Counted from the first letter of the stretch, positions 16,704 to 26,536 are shown. The stretch: DNA of 49,848 nucleotides from JAGOTP01 sp964415465 (GCA_964415465.1 CAYQAL010000002.1:1-49848); one strand, 5' to 3'. Program-made: numbers and translations. Notes: generated from the letters alone by a model not told the origin.

Positions 16704-17648
16704 ATGTCTTGGTTTACGCGACAATCTTCGTCTTATCACACCCTCGATCCGTACCAAGGCCTGTCACATCCCCTGAAATTACTATATTTGGCTATTAATA
16801 AAGCGAATACCTTTTGCTCCAAACCAAGCAATCGTTCGTTGTTTCAAGTTCAGCCGTTCACTCACCGAGAACCTGAACCGCTCTTCCCTTTTCTGAACCC
16901 CCAGGATTCGCCTTCACGTAAATTGTGTAACCTGTTTTGGATGAGCCTGCCTTGGACGGAAATTCAAGCAGGACTAAACGGGCAGATTCATGCGTTTGAT
17001 ATTGGGTGTGGCGCCGGGAATTACGGACCATTTCTTGAAACACATTCAGAAAATCGTCTAGCTTCCTACACCGGTGTCGACGTGGAAGCGAACCCCCTCT
17101 GGGAGAAGCTACACACAGAACGCCCGGACTTTTATCAGTTCCATCGCTTTCAAGGAAAAGATATTCGTCCATTCTTTTCAGACAAAACGAACTTTATTAT
17201 CAGCCAGTCAGCGCTCGAACACATTCCAGAAGACATAACCTTCTTTGAGCAACTCCAGGAATTCATCGAGCGTCGAAAGAAACCGACGATTCAAGTGCAT
17301 TTGTTTCCTGCGGCTGACACCTATTCGCTTTATCCGTTTCACGGCATCCGCCAATACACACCCCGTACCATCGCGAAACTGATCAAATCATTCGATCGCA
17401 CTCACTCACAGTTCGCCGTATACACGCTTGGCGCAGAAGCAAGCATTCAAGTACATCGTGATTATATTTTTCAAGGCTTCCTTCGTTCAACGAGAGATAT
17501 ACGTAAAGAACACGCGGAGGCCTACAAAACAACAGGCGAACGAGCGCTGCGGAACGACCTAAAAACACAAGACACTCATCATCCATCGTTCTACGCACTC
17601 GTCATCCAATCGTATACAACAAAACCGTTGCCGTCCGTGTCAGCCTGA
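16704..17648 (+). CDS. SAM-dependent methyltransferase-like protein
   Basis: 314 residues. The SAM-binding motif HAFDIGCGAGNYGPFL lies near residue 95, followed by YTGVDVEANPLW and by FIISQSALEHIPEDITFFEQL near residue 165. The first 90 residues are an extra domain I do not recognise, so the gene is longer than the other methyltransferases here. It is the last gene of the plus-strand run and overlaps convergently by 9 bp with a minus-strand glycosyltransferase. Confidence 0.75.
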   Translation: MSWFTRQSSSYHTLDPYQGLSHPLKLLYLAINKANTFCSKPSNRSLFQVQPFTHREPEPLFPFLNPQDSPSRKLCNLFWMSLPWTEIQAGLNGQIHAFDIGCGAGNYGPFLETHSENRLASYTGVDVEANPLWEKLHTERPDFYQFHRFQGKDIRPFFSDKTNFIISQSALEHIPEDITFFEQLQEFIERRKKPTIQVHLFPAADTYSLYPFHGIRQYTPRTIAKLIKSFDRTHSQFAVYTLGAEASIQVHRDYIFQGFLRSTRDIRKEHAEAYKTTGERALRNDLKTQDTHHPSFYALVIQSYTTKPLPSVSA

Positions 17649-18746
17649 AACAACCTGCATAAACGCTTCGTAGGTCTTTTCTGGAGAATGACGCTCTTCT
17701 ACGAGCGCTCGACTTCGTTCACCCATCGAAAGAAGACGTCCACGATCTGAGGCGATAGCTGAAATTGCACGTGCTAGATCTCTCACATCACCCGATCGGA
17801 ACACTGATCCATTCTCACCTTCAGCGATATAACATCTCGTCCCATTTTGATCGGAACAAATCACAGGCAATCCAAAGCTCATTGCCTCAACAAGCGAAAC
17901 TGCCGCTGGCTCACGTGCACTTGGTAGCACATAGAGATCCGCCCAACGATACTCAGCCTGCATAGCCGACCACGACAAATCGATATGGACCGAAATGCGC
18001 GACCCAAGGCCAGCTTCTCGAATCAAGCTCTGAATCAAATTCAGCTGCTCCGGCTCGCCCCGCTGTCCAACTAAATGCAGCTCGTAGGAGAACTCTCGAT
18101 CCATCCCTTGCAACGCCTGAATCAGCAATTGTTGGTTTTTTCGTGCTTGGAACTTCGCCACACAGAGAATGCGGACTGGACCAGTTCTCCCCGCTCGATC
18201 CTCAGGAGCCATATCCAACGCATGAGAAAATGGAATATAATATAGATTTGTATTTTCGTTTGAGTACTGTGGATCACCCAGCAACGGGGTGATTACCCTC
18301 GCCTTGAACCAGCGGTCAGCAAACGCCACGAGGCCACTTTTTGACTGCTTCCGGTATTTATCAATCTGCAAATGAACGACGCTCTTTTTTCCCATGAGAC
18401 GAGCAAATAATAGTCCAAGCAAAGAGAAACTGCTATCGATATTTTTAATCACGACTACATCCGCCTGACTTTGGCGCATCACGCGCCATAGACGAGCAAT
18501 CGGCGGAAATCCGTAGCGTAGCTCAAATCTGTCCTTGAGAAGAGAAGACGTCTCACGATGGAATAAGCGTTTCATGAAACGATACAGACCTGAGTACCCC
18601 AGTACAATCGGCTGAACGAGATCATGTCGCTCCGTTGGCAGCGTATACAACACAGCTGCTTGCACTTCATGATCATGCACACGCAGCTCTTTGAGCGATT
18701 CGTAATAGTTGTTATGCAACCGCGGCATCAAAAACAGGAACCGCAT
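17640..18746 (-). CDS. GT4 family glycosyltransferase
   Basis: 368 residues with GT-B fold. FLFMPRLHNNYYESLKEL opens the acceptor domain; the donor domain starts with RILCVAKFQARKNQQLLIQAL near residue 195 and contains DLYVLPSAREPAAVSLVEAMSFGLP near residue 272, with the E-x7-E donor-site pattern of GT4. Cytoplasmic or peripheral membrane, transferring a sugar from a nucleotide donor to a growing glycan; linkage unknown. It is the last gene in a minus-strand group of four (21576 down to 17640). Confidence 0.9.
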   Translation of the reverse strand: MRFLFLMPRLHNNYYESLKELRVHDHEVQAAVLYTLPTERHDLVQPIVLGYSGLYRFMKRLFHRETSSLLKDRFELRYGFPPIARLWRVMRQSQADVVVIKNIDSSFSLLGLLFARLMGKKSVVHLQIDKYRKQSKSGLVAFADRWFKARVITPLLGDPQYSNENTNLYYIPFSHALDMAPEDRAGRTGPVRILCVAKFQARKNQQLLIQALQGMDREFSYELHLVGQRGEPEQLNLIQSLIREAGLGSRISVHIDLSWSAMQAEYRWADLYVLPSAREPAAVSLVEAMSFGLPVICSDQNGTRCYIAEGENGSVFRSGDVRDLARAISAIASDRGRLLSMGERSRALVEERHSPEKTYEAFMQVVSG

Positions 18747-18754
18747 ACGCTAGA

Positions 18755-19417
18755 CTAGATAATTTCTATCACACCCCACACCTCACCCCAATTGACCTGG
18801 TATGACGTAAGTTTCCAGCCCGCTTCTTTGAGCTCGGCTTGGAGCGTTTCCAGTGTATACTCGATGAAGTGCGTATTATCTAATCGATAGTCGTAGCCAT
18901 GAAGTTTTTTGTACATGGCAGTCCAATCACGGTCGATCATTGGGACACGGAAAATAATCTTTGAACTTACTTTCTGTAAGCCTTGCAAAAAGGCTACCCG
19001 ATGCTCGATATGCTCCAAAACATTGGAAAGCACGATCACATCAAACCGTTCAGCGAATGGATACACCGTTGCATCCCCCATCAAGAATTCGAGGTTTGCG
19101 CGTGAGAAACGCTTCTTCGCTTTTAGAACATTCGCTTCACGAATATCGATACCAACCACTTGCTTGGCTTTTGCAGCTATATCGTAGGCCAAGAATCCAT
19201 TTCCACAGCCAATATCAAGTACGCGCTCATGCGACGCGATTCGATCAGCAAAGAACCGATGATAGTCCATGATCGCGTGCTTTGGGTGGATTCCCGTCTC
19301 AAGCGCTGAAGCGTATTCCGAAATCTTGTGGTAGCTGTAGTTATGCAGACGGATAAACCGGTCGAGCAAAAACTTCGTGATTTTCGGGCTCCGTTTCAAA
19401 AGCGTATTGAGACTCAT
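18755..19417 (-). CDS. Class I SAM-dependent methyltransferase
   Basis: 220 residues with canonical motifs: RVLDIGCGNGFLAYDIA near residue 73, VVGIDIREANVLKAKKRF near residue 90, DVIVLSNVLEHIEHRVAFL near residue 128. An N-terminal helical extension of about 65 residues is rich in His and Tyr. Its ATG overlaps the stop of the upstream glycosyltransferase by 4 bp, which suggests the two act on the same glycan. Confidence 0.87.
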   Translation of the reverse strand: MSLNTLLKRSPKITKFLLDRFIRLHNYSYHKISEYASALETGIHPKHAIMDYHRFFADRIASHERVLDIGCGNGFLAYDIAAKAKQVVGIDIREANVLKAKKRFSRANLEFLMGDATVYPFAERFDVIVLSNVLEHIEHRVAFLQGLQKVSSKIIFRVPMIDRDWTAMYKKLHGYDYRLDNTHFIEYTLETLQAELKEAGWKLTSYQVNWGEVWGVIEII

Positions 19418-20538
19418 ACAGAAGAAGAATGAAGAACTGAGGAAAAAATAGCAAGCAATCGCTCTAGGTGAATCGGAAAGGCAAACTCACGCTCAGCGTA
19501 ACTTCTGGCGGCGTGACCCAACCGCTCGCGCAAGCCCGCGTCCTTCATGAGTCGTTCGAGTGCTTCAGTTAACGCATTCACATTCTTTGGAGCAACAATC
19601 AGGCCGGTTTCGTTGTGAGCGAGAAGATCTGGAACACCTCCTACGTTCGTCGCCACCGACGCAATACCATACGACATGGCTTCTAGGAGCACGTTTGGAC
19701 ACCCTTCCCACCGAGAACTCAGGATAAAAATATCCGCCGATCGAAAGAAGGGAATAACCTCGGGTGGAGGCAAGTGACCGTGAAAACGCACGAACGATTC
19801 CAAACCCGCTTCGCGAACATACACTTCCAGCTCTTTCTTCAAGACACCATCACCGATCAAATGAAGAGTGAACGAACCAACACCTTTCTCTACGAGTTGT
19901 TTCAACGCTTGCAAAAGGCCTATATGCCATTTTTGCTCCACGCAACGGCCAACCGTCAGGAGCTGAAGAGCTGACATGGTGGATACATGAGCTTCACTAG
20001 GGATAGATACACCATTCAACAAAACGGTGATTTTAGAAGAAAGACTCGTATCGTAACGAAGCAGCGACTCACGAACTTCGCTCGATACAGCAATGACATG
20101 ATCTACCCTACGGTTTGTCAGCCGATCCAACCACTTGAATTTCTTGGTCTTTTTTTCAGCCGTATTCGCTTCACGAATGATGAACTTGATACGTGAAGAA
20201 ACGGACAGACTGATCAAACGGCTGATCGCATTCGCTTCATTCAACGTCGAATAAACAAGGTCAATCTGTTCTTTTTTAATAAAACGACGTAAGGCACTGA
20301 TCCCACGCAGATCGTAAAATGAACGAAACGCAAAGCGTTGCCGACGTGCATCCGGTAACTGCAGAAGCTGATCATGGCTTCGATAGGCTGCCGACTGATA
20401 GAGTGTCGCGAGTTGAACGTCAAAACCCTGTCGATGAAGCTCATTCAACTGCTGGATAAAGACGTGCTCCGCTCCCCCGCCGCCAAGCGAGTTAATGAGA
20501 AAGAGGATCTTTTTCTGTTTGAGCGAAGAGATGTTCAT
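19414..20538 (-). CDS. GT4 family glycosyltransferase
   Basis: 374 residues from ATG 20538 (a TTG at 20544 is less likely). FLINSLGGGGAEHVFIQQL near residue 12 is the GGGAE acceptor-side motif common to GT4 enzymes; FILSSRWEGCPNVLLEAMSYGIASVATNVGGVPDLL near residue 270 carries the donor-site E-x7-E and the GGVPDL segment typical of this group. Nucleotide-sugar donor unknown. It starts 9 bp after the stop of the preceding glycosyltransferase, so the two are probably cotranscribed. Confidence 0.92.
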   Translation of the reverse strand: MNISSLKQKKILFLINSLGGGGAEHVFIQQLNELHRQGFDVQLATLYQSAAYRSHDQLLQLPDARRQRFAFRSFYDLRGISALRRFIKKEQIDLVYSTLNEANAISRLISLSVSSRIKFIIREANTAEKKTKKFKWLDRLTNRRVDHVIAVSSEVRESLLRYDTSLSSKITVLLNGVSIPSEAHVSTMSALQLLTVGRCVEQKWHIGLLQALKQLVEKGVGSFTLHLIGDGVLKKELEVYVREAGLESFVRFHGHLPPPEVIPFFRSADIFILSSRWEGCPNVLLEAMSYGIASVATNVGGVPDLLAHNETGLIVAPKNVNALTEALERLMKDAGLRERLGHAARSYAEREFAFPIHLERLLAIFSSVLHSSSV

Positions 20539-20547
20539 AGGCAAGAA

Positions 20548-21576
20548 CTAGCATCGCTCGGCCAATTCAGTGATTCGCTGAACCTGGCCTTGCAGCGAAT
20601 GAAACTGAATAGCCAATTCACGCAAGCGAAGACCCAATTTCCAGCGCTCTTCTGACGATAAAGCAAAGACGCGTTTCAAGGCGTAGCTAATCTCCTCGAT
20701 CGATACGGCGTAGAGCCAATGAAGCTCTTCGGGCAGCCACTCTTTGATACCTGGTGTCGCTGCAATCACAACCTGCCCAGACATCATGGCTTCAATAACC
20801 ACTTTATCCAAGCTCCCTGCGCAGGCATTTAACAGAACATCATATGAGGCGAGTAAACTCGGAACCTGGTCATACGCGGCAGCCGGACCCCACTGAATCG
20901 ATGAATGACCTTCTGCCAGCACATGAAGCGCTTGTTCGTATTCAGGATCGGTACTTGGACCAACGATCGTGAGGCTCGCCCCTATCTCTTCGCCACCAGC
21001 CGCGAGAAACGCTCGAATTGACACATCAACACGCTTAATCGGACGGAGACTTCCGAAAGCTAAACACCGTAGTTTAGCATCATTTGGCGTAGCCGGCGCA
21101 AAAAACCTCGTATGGTCTACATTCTGCCCAATAAAAAGAGGCGTGATAGATGGGTGCGAAAAAGCCGCTCGAACAGAGCTCACCGTTATGTGTGCCACTC
21201 GATGCGCCAAAGCTGCCCACAGACTCACTTGCCAGTGAGCATACCAAAAGACAATCCGCTTGCCGAGCAACCGCCACAGCCAACCAGCTAATAAAACATA
21301 CTGAGGGTCGCCACGCACAAATACAGCGTCATAGGCTCCACGTCGCAACCAACTCTCTTTTAGCAGTGTCCAGATCACAGCCAGGCGAGAATGGGAGCCA
21401 CCCGCCCGAAACGGAATTACGTGTACATTCTCGGGTAATTCATACCTCCCAACACGAAGAGCTAAGACCGTTATCTCACGAAAATGGCGAGACGCCTCCT
21501 CTAGCCAGCTCACAAAAAAACCGATCAATGGATCGTCCAGATCAACTGCTTGAATACAGATCAGGAGACGCTGCAT
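20548..21576 (-). CDS. GT-B fold glycosyltransferase (GT4-like)
   Basis: 342 residues from ATG 21576; an upstream TTG (21606) is possible but weaker. The N-terminal domain contains YDAVFVRGDPQYVLLAGWLW and VFWYAHWQVS; the donor domain begins with CLAFGSLRPIKRVDVSIRAFL near residue 180 and includes LLASYDVLLNACAGSLDKVVIEAM near residue 245. In the donor site the canonical first Glu is replaced (AGSLDKVVIE), so it is a divergent member. First gene of the minus-strand group, divergent from the 21640 gene across 63 bp. Confidence 0.83.
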   Translation of the reverse strand: MQRLLICIQAVDLDDPLIGFFVSWLEEASRHFREITVLALRVGRYELPENVHVIPFRAGGSHSRLAVIWTLLKESWLRRGAYDAVFVRGDPQYVLLAGWLWRLLGKRIVFWYAHWQVSLWAALAHRVAHITVSSVRAAFSHPSITPLFIGQNVDHTRFFAPATPNDAKLRCLAFGSLRPIKRVDVSIRAFLAAGGEEIGASLTIVGPSTDPEYEQALHVLAEGHSSIQWGPAAAYDQVPSLLASYDVLLNACAGSLDKVVIEAMMSGQVVIAATPGIKEWLPEELHWLYAVSIEEISYALKRVFALSSEERWKLGLRLRELAIQFHSLQGQVQRITELAERC

Positions 21577-21599
21577 GGGCCCATTTTTAGCAGAAAAGC

Positions 21600-21628
21600 T
21601 CGCCAAATGAAAGGCAACCTAGTATGAT
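21600..21628 (+). promoter_or_regulatory. Promoter before the 21640 glycosyltransferase
   Basis: TCGCCA (21600-21605), a 17-nt spacer and TATGAT (21623-21628), ending 11 nt before the ATG; the predicted leader is about 5 nt. Confidence 0.45.
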
Positions 21629-21639
21629 CCAAACAATCT

Positions 21640-22761
21640 ATGCCCTACCGCTGTCTGTGCATTGGCTTAGAAAAAGGGTTGTTCGTTCCCCATAATCGTG
21701 CACGAAACCGCATCGCTAAATACGGTGCGTTCTTGGAGACGCTCGACATTATCGTACTCGCGACCCAGCCTTACGACGACTACATCGCACCTAACGTCCA
21801 CGTGATTTCCACCAATTCTCGTTCCCGCTGGTGGTACGTGCTCGATACGCTTCGGATCATCTGGAAGAGACGTGCCATGAATTACGATGTCGTCTACTCG
21901 CAAGATATTAATGAGATGGGCTTCCTTGCCTACGTTGCCGCCCGCTTACACAAAGCTGCCTTTGCCGTACATGACGTTGGGTATTTCTTTCATGGAGACT
22001 ATTTCTTTAAAGAGTCATTTGGCAACAAACTACGAACCTTGCTCGGCAACTGGCTCATACGCAAAATCGACGCTATCCGAGTCATGAGTAAACGTTCTGA
22101 AGATCTCCTGATTCACGAACGACACATCCCCCCTGAAGCGATCATCCGTTATCCGTTCGGTGTCGATGAGCAATTTTTTAAACCTGTTCCACCGTTCTCA
22201 GAAGAAGAGGCGCAACTAACTGCTGGACGGCCGTACTTTTTGATCCCAGCTCGCTTCGTAGATATCAAACGTATCGATCTAGCAATTCGCGCCTTTGCGA
22301 AGGTAGCCTCACTTCATTCAGCGCCATTGCTCGTTTTAGTGGGTCAAGGTCCGCTCATGGAAGCATATCAACAACTCATCAAGACCCTAAACCTTGAGGA
22401 GCGTGTTCGATTCGTATCCTGGACTCAAGCCATGACGACGTGGTATACGAATGCGCTTGCCACCGTTATTACTTCCGACCGTGAAGGCTACGCCATGACA
22501 GCTTTAGAATCATTGATCTGTCATACACCCGTGATTATGACCGATGTTGGCTGCGCCAAAGAAGTCGTACTCAACCAGGTGAATGGCTACGTCGTTCCTA
22601 TTGGGGACGTACCCGCGATCACGCAAGCCATGGTAGATATCGTTCAAAGAACACACCCCGTAAAAGAAGGTGCAAATACCTTTGTCTACATCGCCCCCGA
22701 ACGCGAAACTAAAGAATTCATCGATCTCGCCGTGGCACGAAGACGCATGAAGCACGCATAG
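21640..22761 (+). CDS. GT4 family glycosyltransferase
   Basis: 373 residues. Acceptor domain with YDVVYSQDINEMGFLAYVAARL and VHDVGYFFHGDYF; donor domain with LIPARFVDIKRIDLAIRAFAKV near residue 205, LVGQGPLMEAYQQLI near residue 230, and VITSDREGYAMTALESLICHTPVIMTDVG near residue 275, which shows the GT4 donor-site Glu pair. It stands alone on the plus strand between two minus-strand groups and has its own near-leaderless promoter. Substrate unknown. Confidence 0.9.
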   Translation: MPYRCLCIGLEKGLFVPHNRARNRIAKYGAFLETLDIIVLATQPYDDYIAPNVHVISTNSRSRWWYVLDTLRIIWKRRAMNYDVVYSQDINEMGFLAYVAARLHKAAFAVHDVGYFFHGDYFFKESFGNKLRTLLGNWLIRKIDAIRVMSKRSEDLLIHERHIPPEAIIRYPFGVDEQFFKPVPPFSEEEAQLTAGRPYFLIPARFVDIKRIDLAIRAFAKVASLHSAPLLVLVGQGPLMEAYQQLIKTLNLEERVRFVSWTQAMTTWYTNALATVITSDREGYAMTALESLICHTPVIMTDVGCAKEVVLNQVNGYVVPIGDVPAITQAMVDIVQRTHPVKEGANTFVYIAPERETKEFIDLAVARRRMKHA

Positions 22762-22773
22762 CTTTTTACCTCA

Positions 22774-23907
22774 CTACCGCATCAAGGCTTCAATTTCCTC
22801 GAGATATTGATCCACCATGCGAGAAGGTGAACTTGACGTGATCGTCTGTACTTCAGGAAGTGTTTCGCGCAATACCCCCACCCAGACCGCTTCATCCGCG
22901 TAGGGCAGAATTCGAATTCGCCCCGGAAACTGCTCCGCCGCTTCTGGATTGCCACCGCGATCACTTAGGAAACATGGTAATCCGGCTAACGCCATTTCAA
23001 TGGCTGCAAACGGGTAATTCTCTGTGTGTGAAGCGAGAAGAAATGCATCTGACGCCTTGGCATATTCAAAAACGCGAGCGCGATCAACGCGACCTGGTGT
23101 GATAAATCGTTCACTCACACCTTTTAGACAAGCTCGTTCACGCCAAACAGAATACATTTCTCCTTCACCTAATGCGACCAAGACAGCATCTGGAAGATGC
23201 GGTAGCAAATCAATGAGAAAGTCTACTCGCTTCGTCTGAATGCCACGAGCCAATGTAAGAAATACACGCTTGTTCAATGGAAGGTTAAATTGCCTACGAA
23301 GCTCTTCCGTTGTCTTTGTGACAGGCTGTGGCTCAGGAAGGTTATAGATGACTCGCACCTTTGACAGGTCGACGCGCCACACATCGAGAAGTGGCAGAAA
23401 GTACCGACTGGGCAAAAACACACGCTTAGCCGAACGCATCACCCACTCCTCCATTCGACTCAAGAGCGAAACCCAAATTGGGCGCACCTTATGAGGCGTT
23501 AAAAAATCCTCGATCGAGATCAACGTATTGGTACGCATCTGCCAACGATCCAGACTGAAACAGCCAGGCATGCGTACCACGGCTGGACAACCGGCAAGTT
23601 TCGCCCCCAACAATCCTGGCACGCCTTCAACAAACGTCCCTTGTAAAAACACCATGTCTGACACACGAGCCAACCGCCAGACCTGCCAAAAAAACCGCGC
23701 ATAGCGCACGAGTGGATGAGCCCGATTGGAAACCACCTTCACTTCCCAAGCACCCGTCCGATCGGTTGCCGCGTCCCCATAGGTCACAACTCGCGTGGTC
23801 CAACCACGCGCATGGCACGCTTCAGCAAGGAGTGGCGTCACTGTCGCCGGACCACCAATTTCAGGTGGATAGATTCCGCTCACCAAAAGTATGCGCATAT
23901 CATTCAT
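22774..23907 (-). CDS. GT4 family glycosyltransferase
   Basis: 377 residues from the ATG at 23907, which overlaps the upstream gene's stop by 8 bp; ATG 23898 is the alternative. The N-terminus ILLVSGIYPPEIGGPATVTPLLAEA is a typical GT4 start. The donor domain has FLTLARGIQTKRVDFLIDLL near residue 230 and ASDAFLLASHTENYPFAAIEMALAGLP near residue 300. Third gene of a minus-strand operon with the fusion gene and the 23900 glycosyltransferase. Confidence 0.9.
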   Translation of the reverse strand: MNDMRILLVSGIYPPEIGGPATVTPLLAEACHARGWTTRVVTYGDAATDRTGAWEVKVVSNRAHPLVRYARFFWQVWRLARVSDMVFLQGTFVEGVPGLLGAKLAGCPAVVRMPGCFSLDRWQMRTNTLISIEDFLTPHKVRPIWVSLLSRMEEWVMRSAKRVFLPSRYFLPLLDVWRVDLSKVRVIYNLPEPQPVTKTTEELRRQFNLPLNKRVFLTLARGIQTKRVDFLIDLLPHLPDAVLVALGEGEMYSVWRERACLKGVSERFITPGRVDRARVFEYAKASDAFLLASHTENYPFAAIEMALAGLPCFLSDRGGNPEAAEQFPGRIRILPYADEAVWVGVLRETLPEVQTITSSSPSRMVDQYLEEIEALMR

Positions 23908-25024
23908 GCGAGAAAACCTTATTCCAAAGTTCATGATAACGCTTGATGATGGTCTCCCAAGAAAAAACTTCTGCAAACACGCGTGCCGCCTCACCATACT
24001 GCAAACGTAACTTCTCATTCGTCAACAAACGGATGAGCCGCTCTGCCGCCGCCTCGGCATCGGTGTCTCCTACAAGAAAACCCGTTTCTCCATCCTTGAT
24101 CATCTCAGGAATACCTCCAACAGCCGTTGCGACACATGGAACGCTGGCAGCCCCAGCTTCAAGCAGTACAATCCCCTGCCCTTCTCCATGAGATAAAAGG
24201 GCAAAGACCGAACCAGTTGTCAGTAAACGCATCGCTTCTGGATATGGCTGATGACCATGGAATACCACCGCCTTTTCAAGTTGAAGCTCTTTCACTAACA
24301 CCTCAAGCTCCGCACGCTGTGTCCCATCCCCAATCAAATGCAACTCGGCATTCGCTACTCGCCCCTTCACGCTTGCGAACGCACGAATCAACACATCGAC
24401 CCCTTTTTCTGGAGAAAGTCGTGCAATCGAGACAATGCGTCCCGGCACAGACGATGCACGTACGGAACGAATCGTGCTCAAGTCAACGCCGTTTGGAATC
24501 ACCCGAATTCGCTCGAGAGATCCGCGTAAGCTGGCTGCACGATCCGCTAAAAACTGACTGATGGCCGTAACTTCATCCGGTACCGTGTGGATTTTCTTCC
24601 AAAGCCAGGCCAAAAAGCCCGTTTTCAATTTCGCATCTTCATCCAAGTTTCCACTCTGAAGTGTGAGGATTGTGCACAAGCTTGGACGAAGCCATTTTAA
24701 GAAGATCAATCCAATGCCAGCATAACTTTCCATGACAGCATGCACGATGGCTGGACGTAAACGCAGGGCCGGTGCCAAGCAAAGTACTGGGTACAAAAAC
24801 TTGTCCCAAGACTTCCCAAAGCCAACACGGATAATCTCCGCCTCGCCATCCACATCGCGCACAGGCAACTTCTTATCCAGGCGGGATGTAATCACAACAA
24901 AACGACGACCATTTGGCCGCTTCACCATCTCCTCTACACACTTTTCTGCACCACTCGAGAACGGTTTGTAAAAAGCCGAAAGCAAAACAATAGGGACCCG
25001 TTCAAACTTCGAAGCACGATCCAT
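23900..25024 (-). CDS. GT4 family glycosyltransferase
   Basis: 374 residues. The N-terminus VLLSAFYKPFSSGAEKCVEEM and the segment VGFGKSWDKFLYPVLCLAPAL resemble the C-terminal domain of the protein encoded just upstream (25031-26515), so the two share an acceptor-domain ancestor. The donor domain starts RIVSIARLSPEKGVDVLIRAFASVKGR near residue 200 and contains VFALLSHGEGQGIVLLEAGAASVPCVATAVGG near residue 285. It begins 6 bp after the fusion gene's stop, an arrangement that suggests the two proteins act as partners. Confidence 0.92.
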   Translation of the reverse strand: MDRASKFERVPIVLLSAFYKPFSSGAEKCVEEMVKRPNGRRFVVITSRLDKKLPVRDVDGEAEIIRVGFGKSWDKFLYPVLCLAPALRLRPAIVHAVMESYAGIGLIFLKWLRPSLCTILTLQSGNLDEDAKLKTGFLAWLWKKIHTVPDEVTAISQFLADRAASLRGSLERIRVIPNGVDLSTIRSVRASSVPGRIVSIARLSPEKGVDVLIRAFASVKGRVANAELHLIGDGTQRAELEVLVKELQLEKAVVFHGHQPYPEAMRLLTTGSVFALLSHGEGQGIVLLEAGAASVPCVATAVGGIPEMIKDGETGFLVGDTDAEAAAERLIRLLTNEKLRLQYGEAARVFAEVFSWETIIKRYHELWNKVFSHE

Positions 25025-25030
25025 ACCGCT

Positions 25031-26515
25031 TTAGACCGGGCGCGATAATTTCCCTTCCTGCTTTGCCGTAAGATCAGCGTATGTTTTACGAACATTTTGA
25101 ATGAACGCATCGTCTTCTTTACGATCTTCTTGGGTATAGACCGAGTCAGCCCGACGTTCTACAAATTCCACAAAGCGCTTACGCAACCCCTGCTCCGAGC
25201 GTTCACTCTCATCGCGCAGAATCAAGAACGACTCTCGCTTCGAAAAGAGCTTCATAAAGACACCAAGGATCGCCCCATAACTCGCCATCACCGACCACAT
25301 GAAGCGATAGTGGTTTTTCTTATCAAGCTGCAGCGCTTTCCAGGCACCTAAAATTGGTAAGAGGAACTTGTCGATCTTTGAACCGATTCCAACACGATAC
25401 ACAGTAACATTATCCATGAACTCCACCGACTTTCGGCCTGGTGCGAATTTACTCGTTACAACATGGAACTCCGTTTCTGGCATTGCCTGCGCCAACTTCG
25501 CAAGCGCAAGCTCTGCCGGCCCAGAATCTGGGTGATAGGTCACAGAAAACACTAGTACACGACTTTCTGGTAGGCCAATCTTTTTATAATGCGCGATCAT
25601 GTCGTCCAGGAGCTGATCGAGTGAACGTGTTGGTTTCCAGTTGAGCAGGCTCTTCGCAAGCGTCGTATTTGGACGACGGAAGAGCGGCGCGTCATCGATT
25701 CGTTCAAACTCAATCTTCGAACTAGACTTGGTTTTTTCGACAATTTTCTTCGCAAGATCAAGGACGGTAATCTCTTCCTCGCTTCCAATATTCACGGGTC
25801 CCGTAACCTCAGGTGGCGTCTGCATCATGCGGAACAGGCCCTCAACCTGGTCTTCCACATGCAAAAAGCAACGCGTTTGCGACCCATCACCGTAAATACG
25901 AATCGGTCGCTGCGCTAATGCATTGTAAATGAAAATCGATGGAATACGACCATCAGTCATCTGCGTGTGTGGACCAGCCGTGTTGAAAATACGAACAATT
26001 TTAATTTTGGTCCCGTACTTGCGACGATAATCCATGAAGAGCGTTTCGGCGATACGCTTCCCCTCTTCATAACAGGCGCGAGCGGAGAGCGTATTCGTTG
26101 ATCCCAAGTCTGTTTCTTTGAACGGCTCCCCTTTCATCTCGCCATAAATATCGGCCGACGAGCACTGCAACACAACAGCATCATTCTTTCGCGCAAGCTC
26201 CAACACGTTAATCACGCCAACCGTACATGACTTCACCGTGTGCACCGGGTCAACCTGAAGTGAAATACATGACACCGGACAGGCCGCATTAAAAATCCAA
26301 TCAATCTTTTCTGTGATGTTGAGCGGATCAACAATATCTTGTTGAATGAACTTGAAGTTTTTGTGATCAAGAAAGGCCTGGATATTCTCCGTCGTTCGCG
26401 TCTTCATTAAATTATCGACACAAATCACGCGATGCCCCTCACTGATACTGCGAGTAACAATGACTGAGCCAAGCGCACCCGCGCCACCCGTCACAAGGAT
26501 CGTTTTTTGGTCCAT
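25031..26515 (-). CDS. UDP-glucuronate-decarboxylase-like SDR fused to a GT-B half domain
   Basis: 494 residues from ATG 26515. Residues 1-315 form an extended SDR: ILVTGGAGALGSVI, AACPVSCISLQVDPVHTVKS near residue 75, catalytic CYEEGKR near residue 142 and IYGDGSQTRCFLHVEDQV near residue 200, closest in pattern to UDP-glucuronate decarboxylase (UDP-xylose synthase). From about residue 325 a second domain begins with SRVLVFSVTYHPDSGPAELAL and includes VGIGSKIDKFLLPILGAWKAL; this resembles the acceptor half of the glycosyltransferase encoded next, but the nucleotide-sugar-binding half is absent. One protein would thus make a sugar nucleotide and carry a docking or acceptor-binding module. No frameshift is evident. 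Confidence 0.85.
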   Translation of the reverse strand: MDQKTILVTGGAGALGSVIVTRSISEGHRVICVDNLMKTRTTENIQAFLDHKNFKFIQQDIVDPLNITEKIDWIFNAACPVSCISLQVDPVHTVKSCTVGVINVLELARKNDAVVLQCSSADIYGEMKGEPFKETDLGSTNTLSARACYEEGKRIAETLFMDYRRKYGTKIKIVRIFNTAGPHTQMTDGRIPSIFIYNALAQRPIRIYGDGSQTRCFLHVEDQVEGLFRMMQTPPEVTGPVNIGSEEEITVLDLAKKIVEKTKSSSKIEFERIDDAPLFRRPNTTLAKSLLNWKPTRSLDQLLDDMIAHYKKIGLPESRVLVFSVTYHPDSGPAELALAKLAQAMPETEFHVVTSKFAPGRKSVEFMDNVTVYRVGIGSKIDKFLLPILGAWKALQLDKKNHYRFMWSVMASYGAILGVFMKLFSKRESFLILRDESERSEQGLRKRFVEFVERRADSVYTQEDRKEDDAFIQNVRKTYADLTAKQEGKLSRPV

Positions 26516-26536
26516 ACGTAGCCTATTTGTAACATA

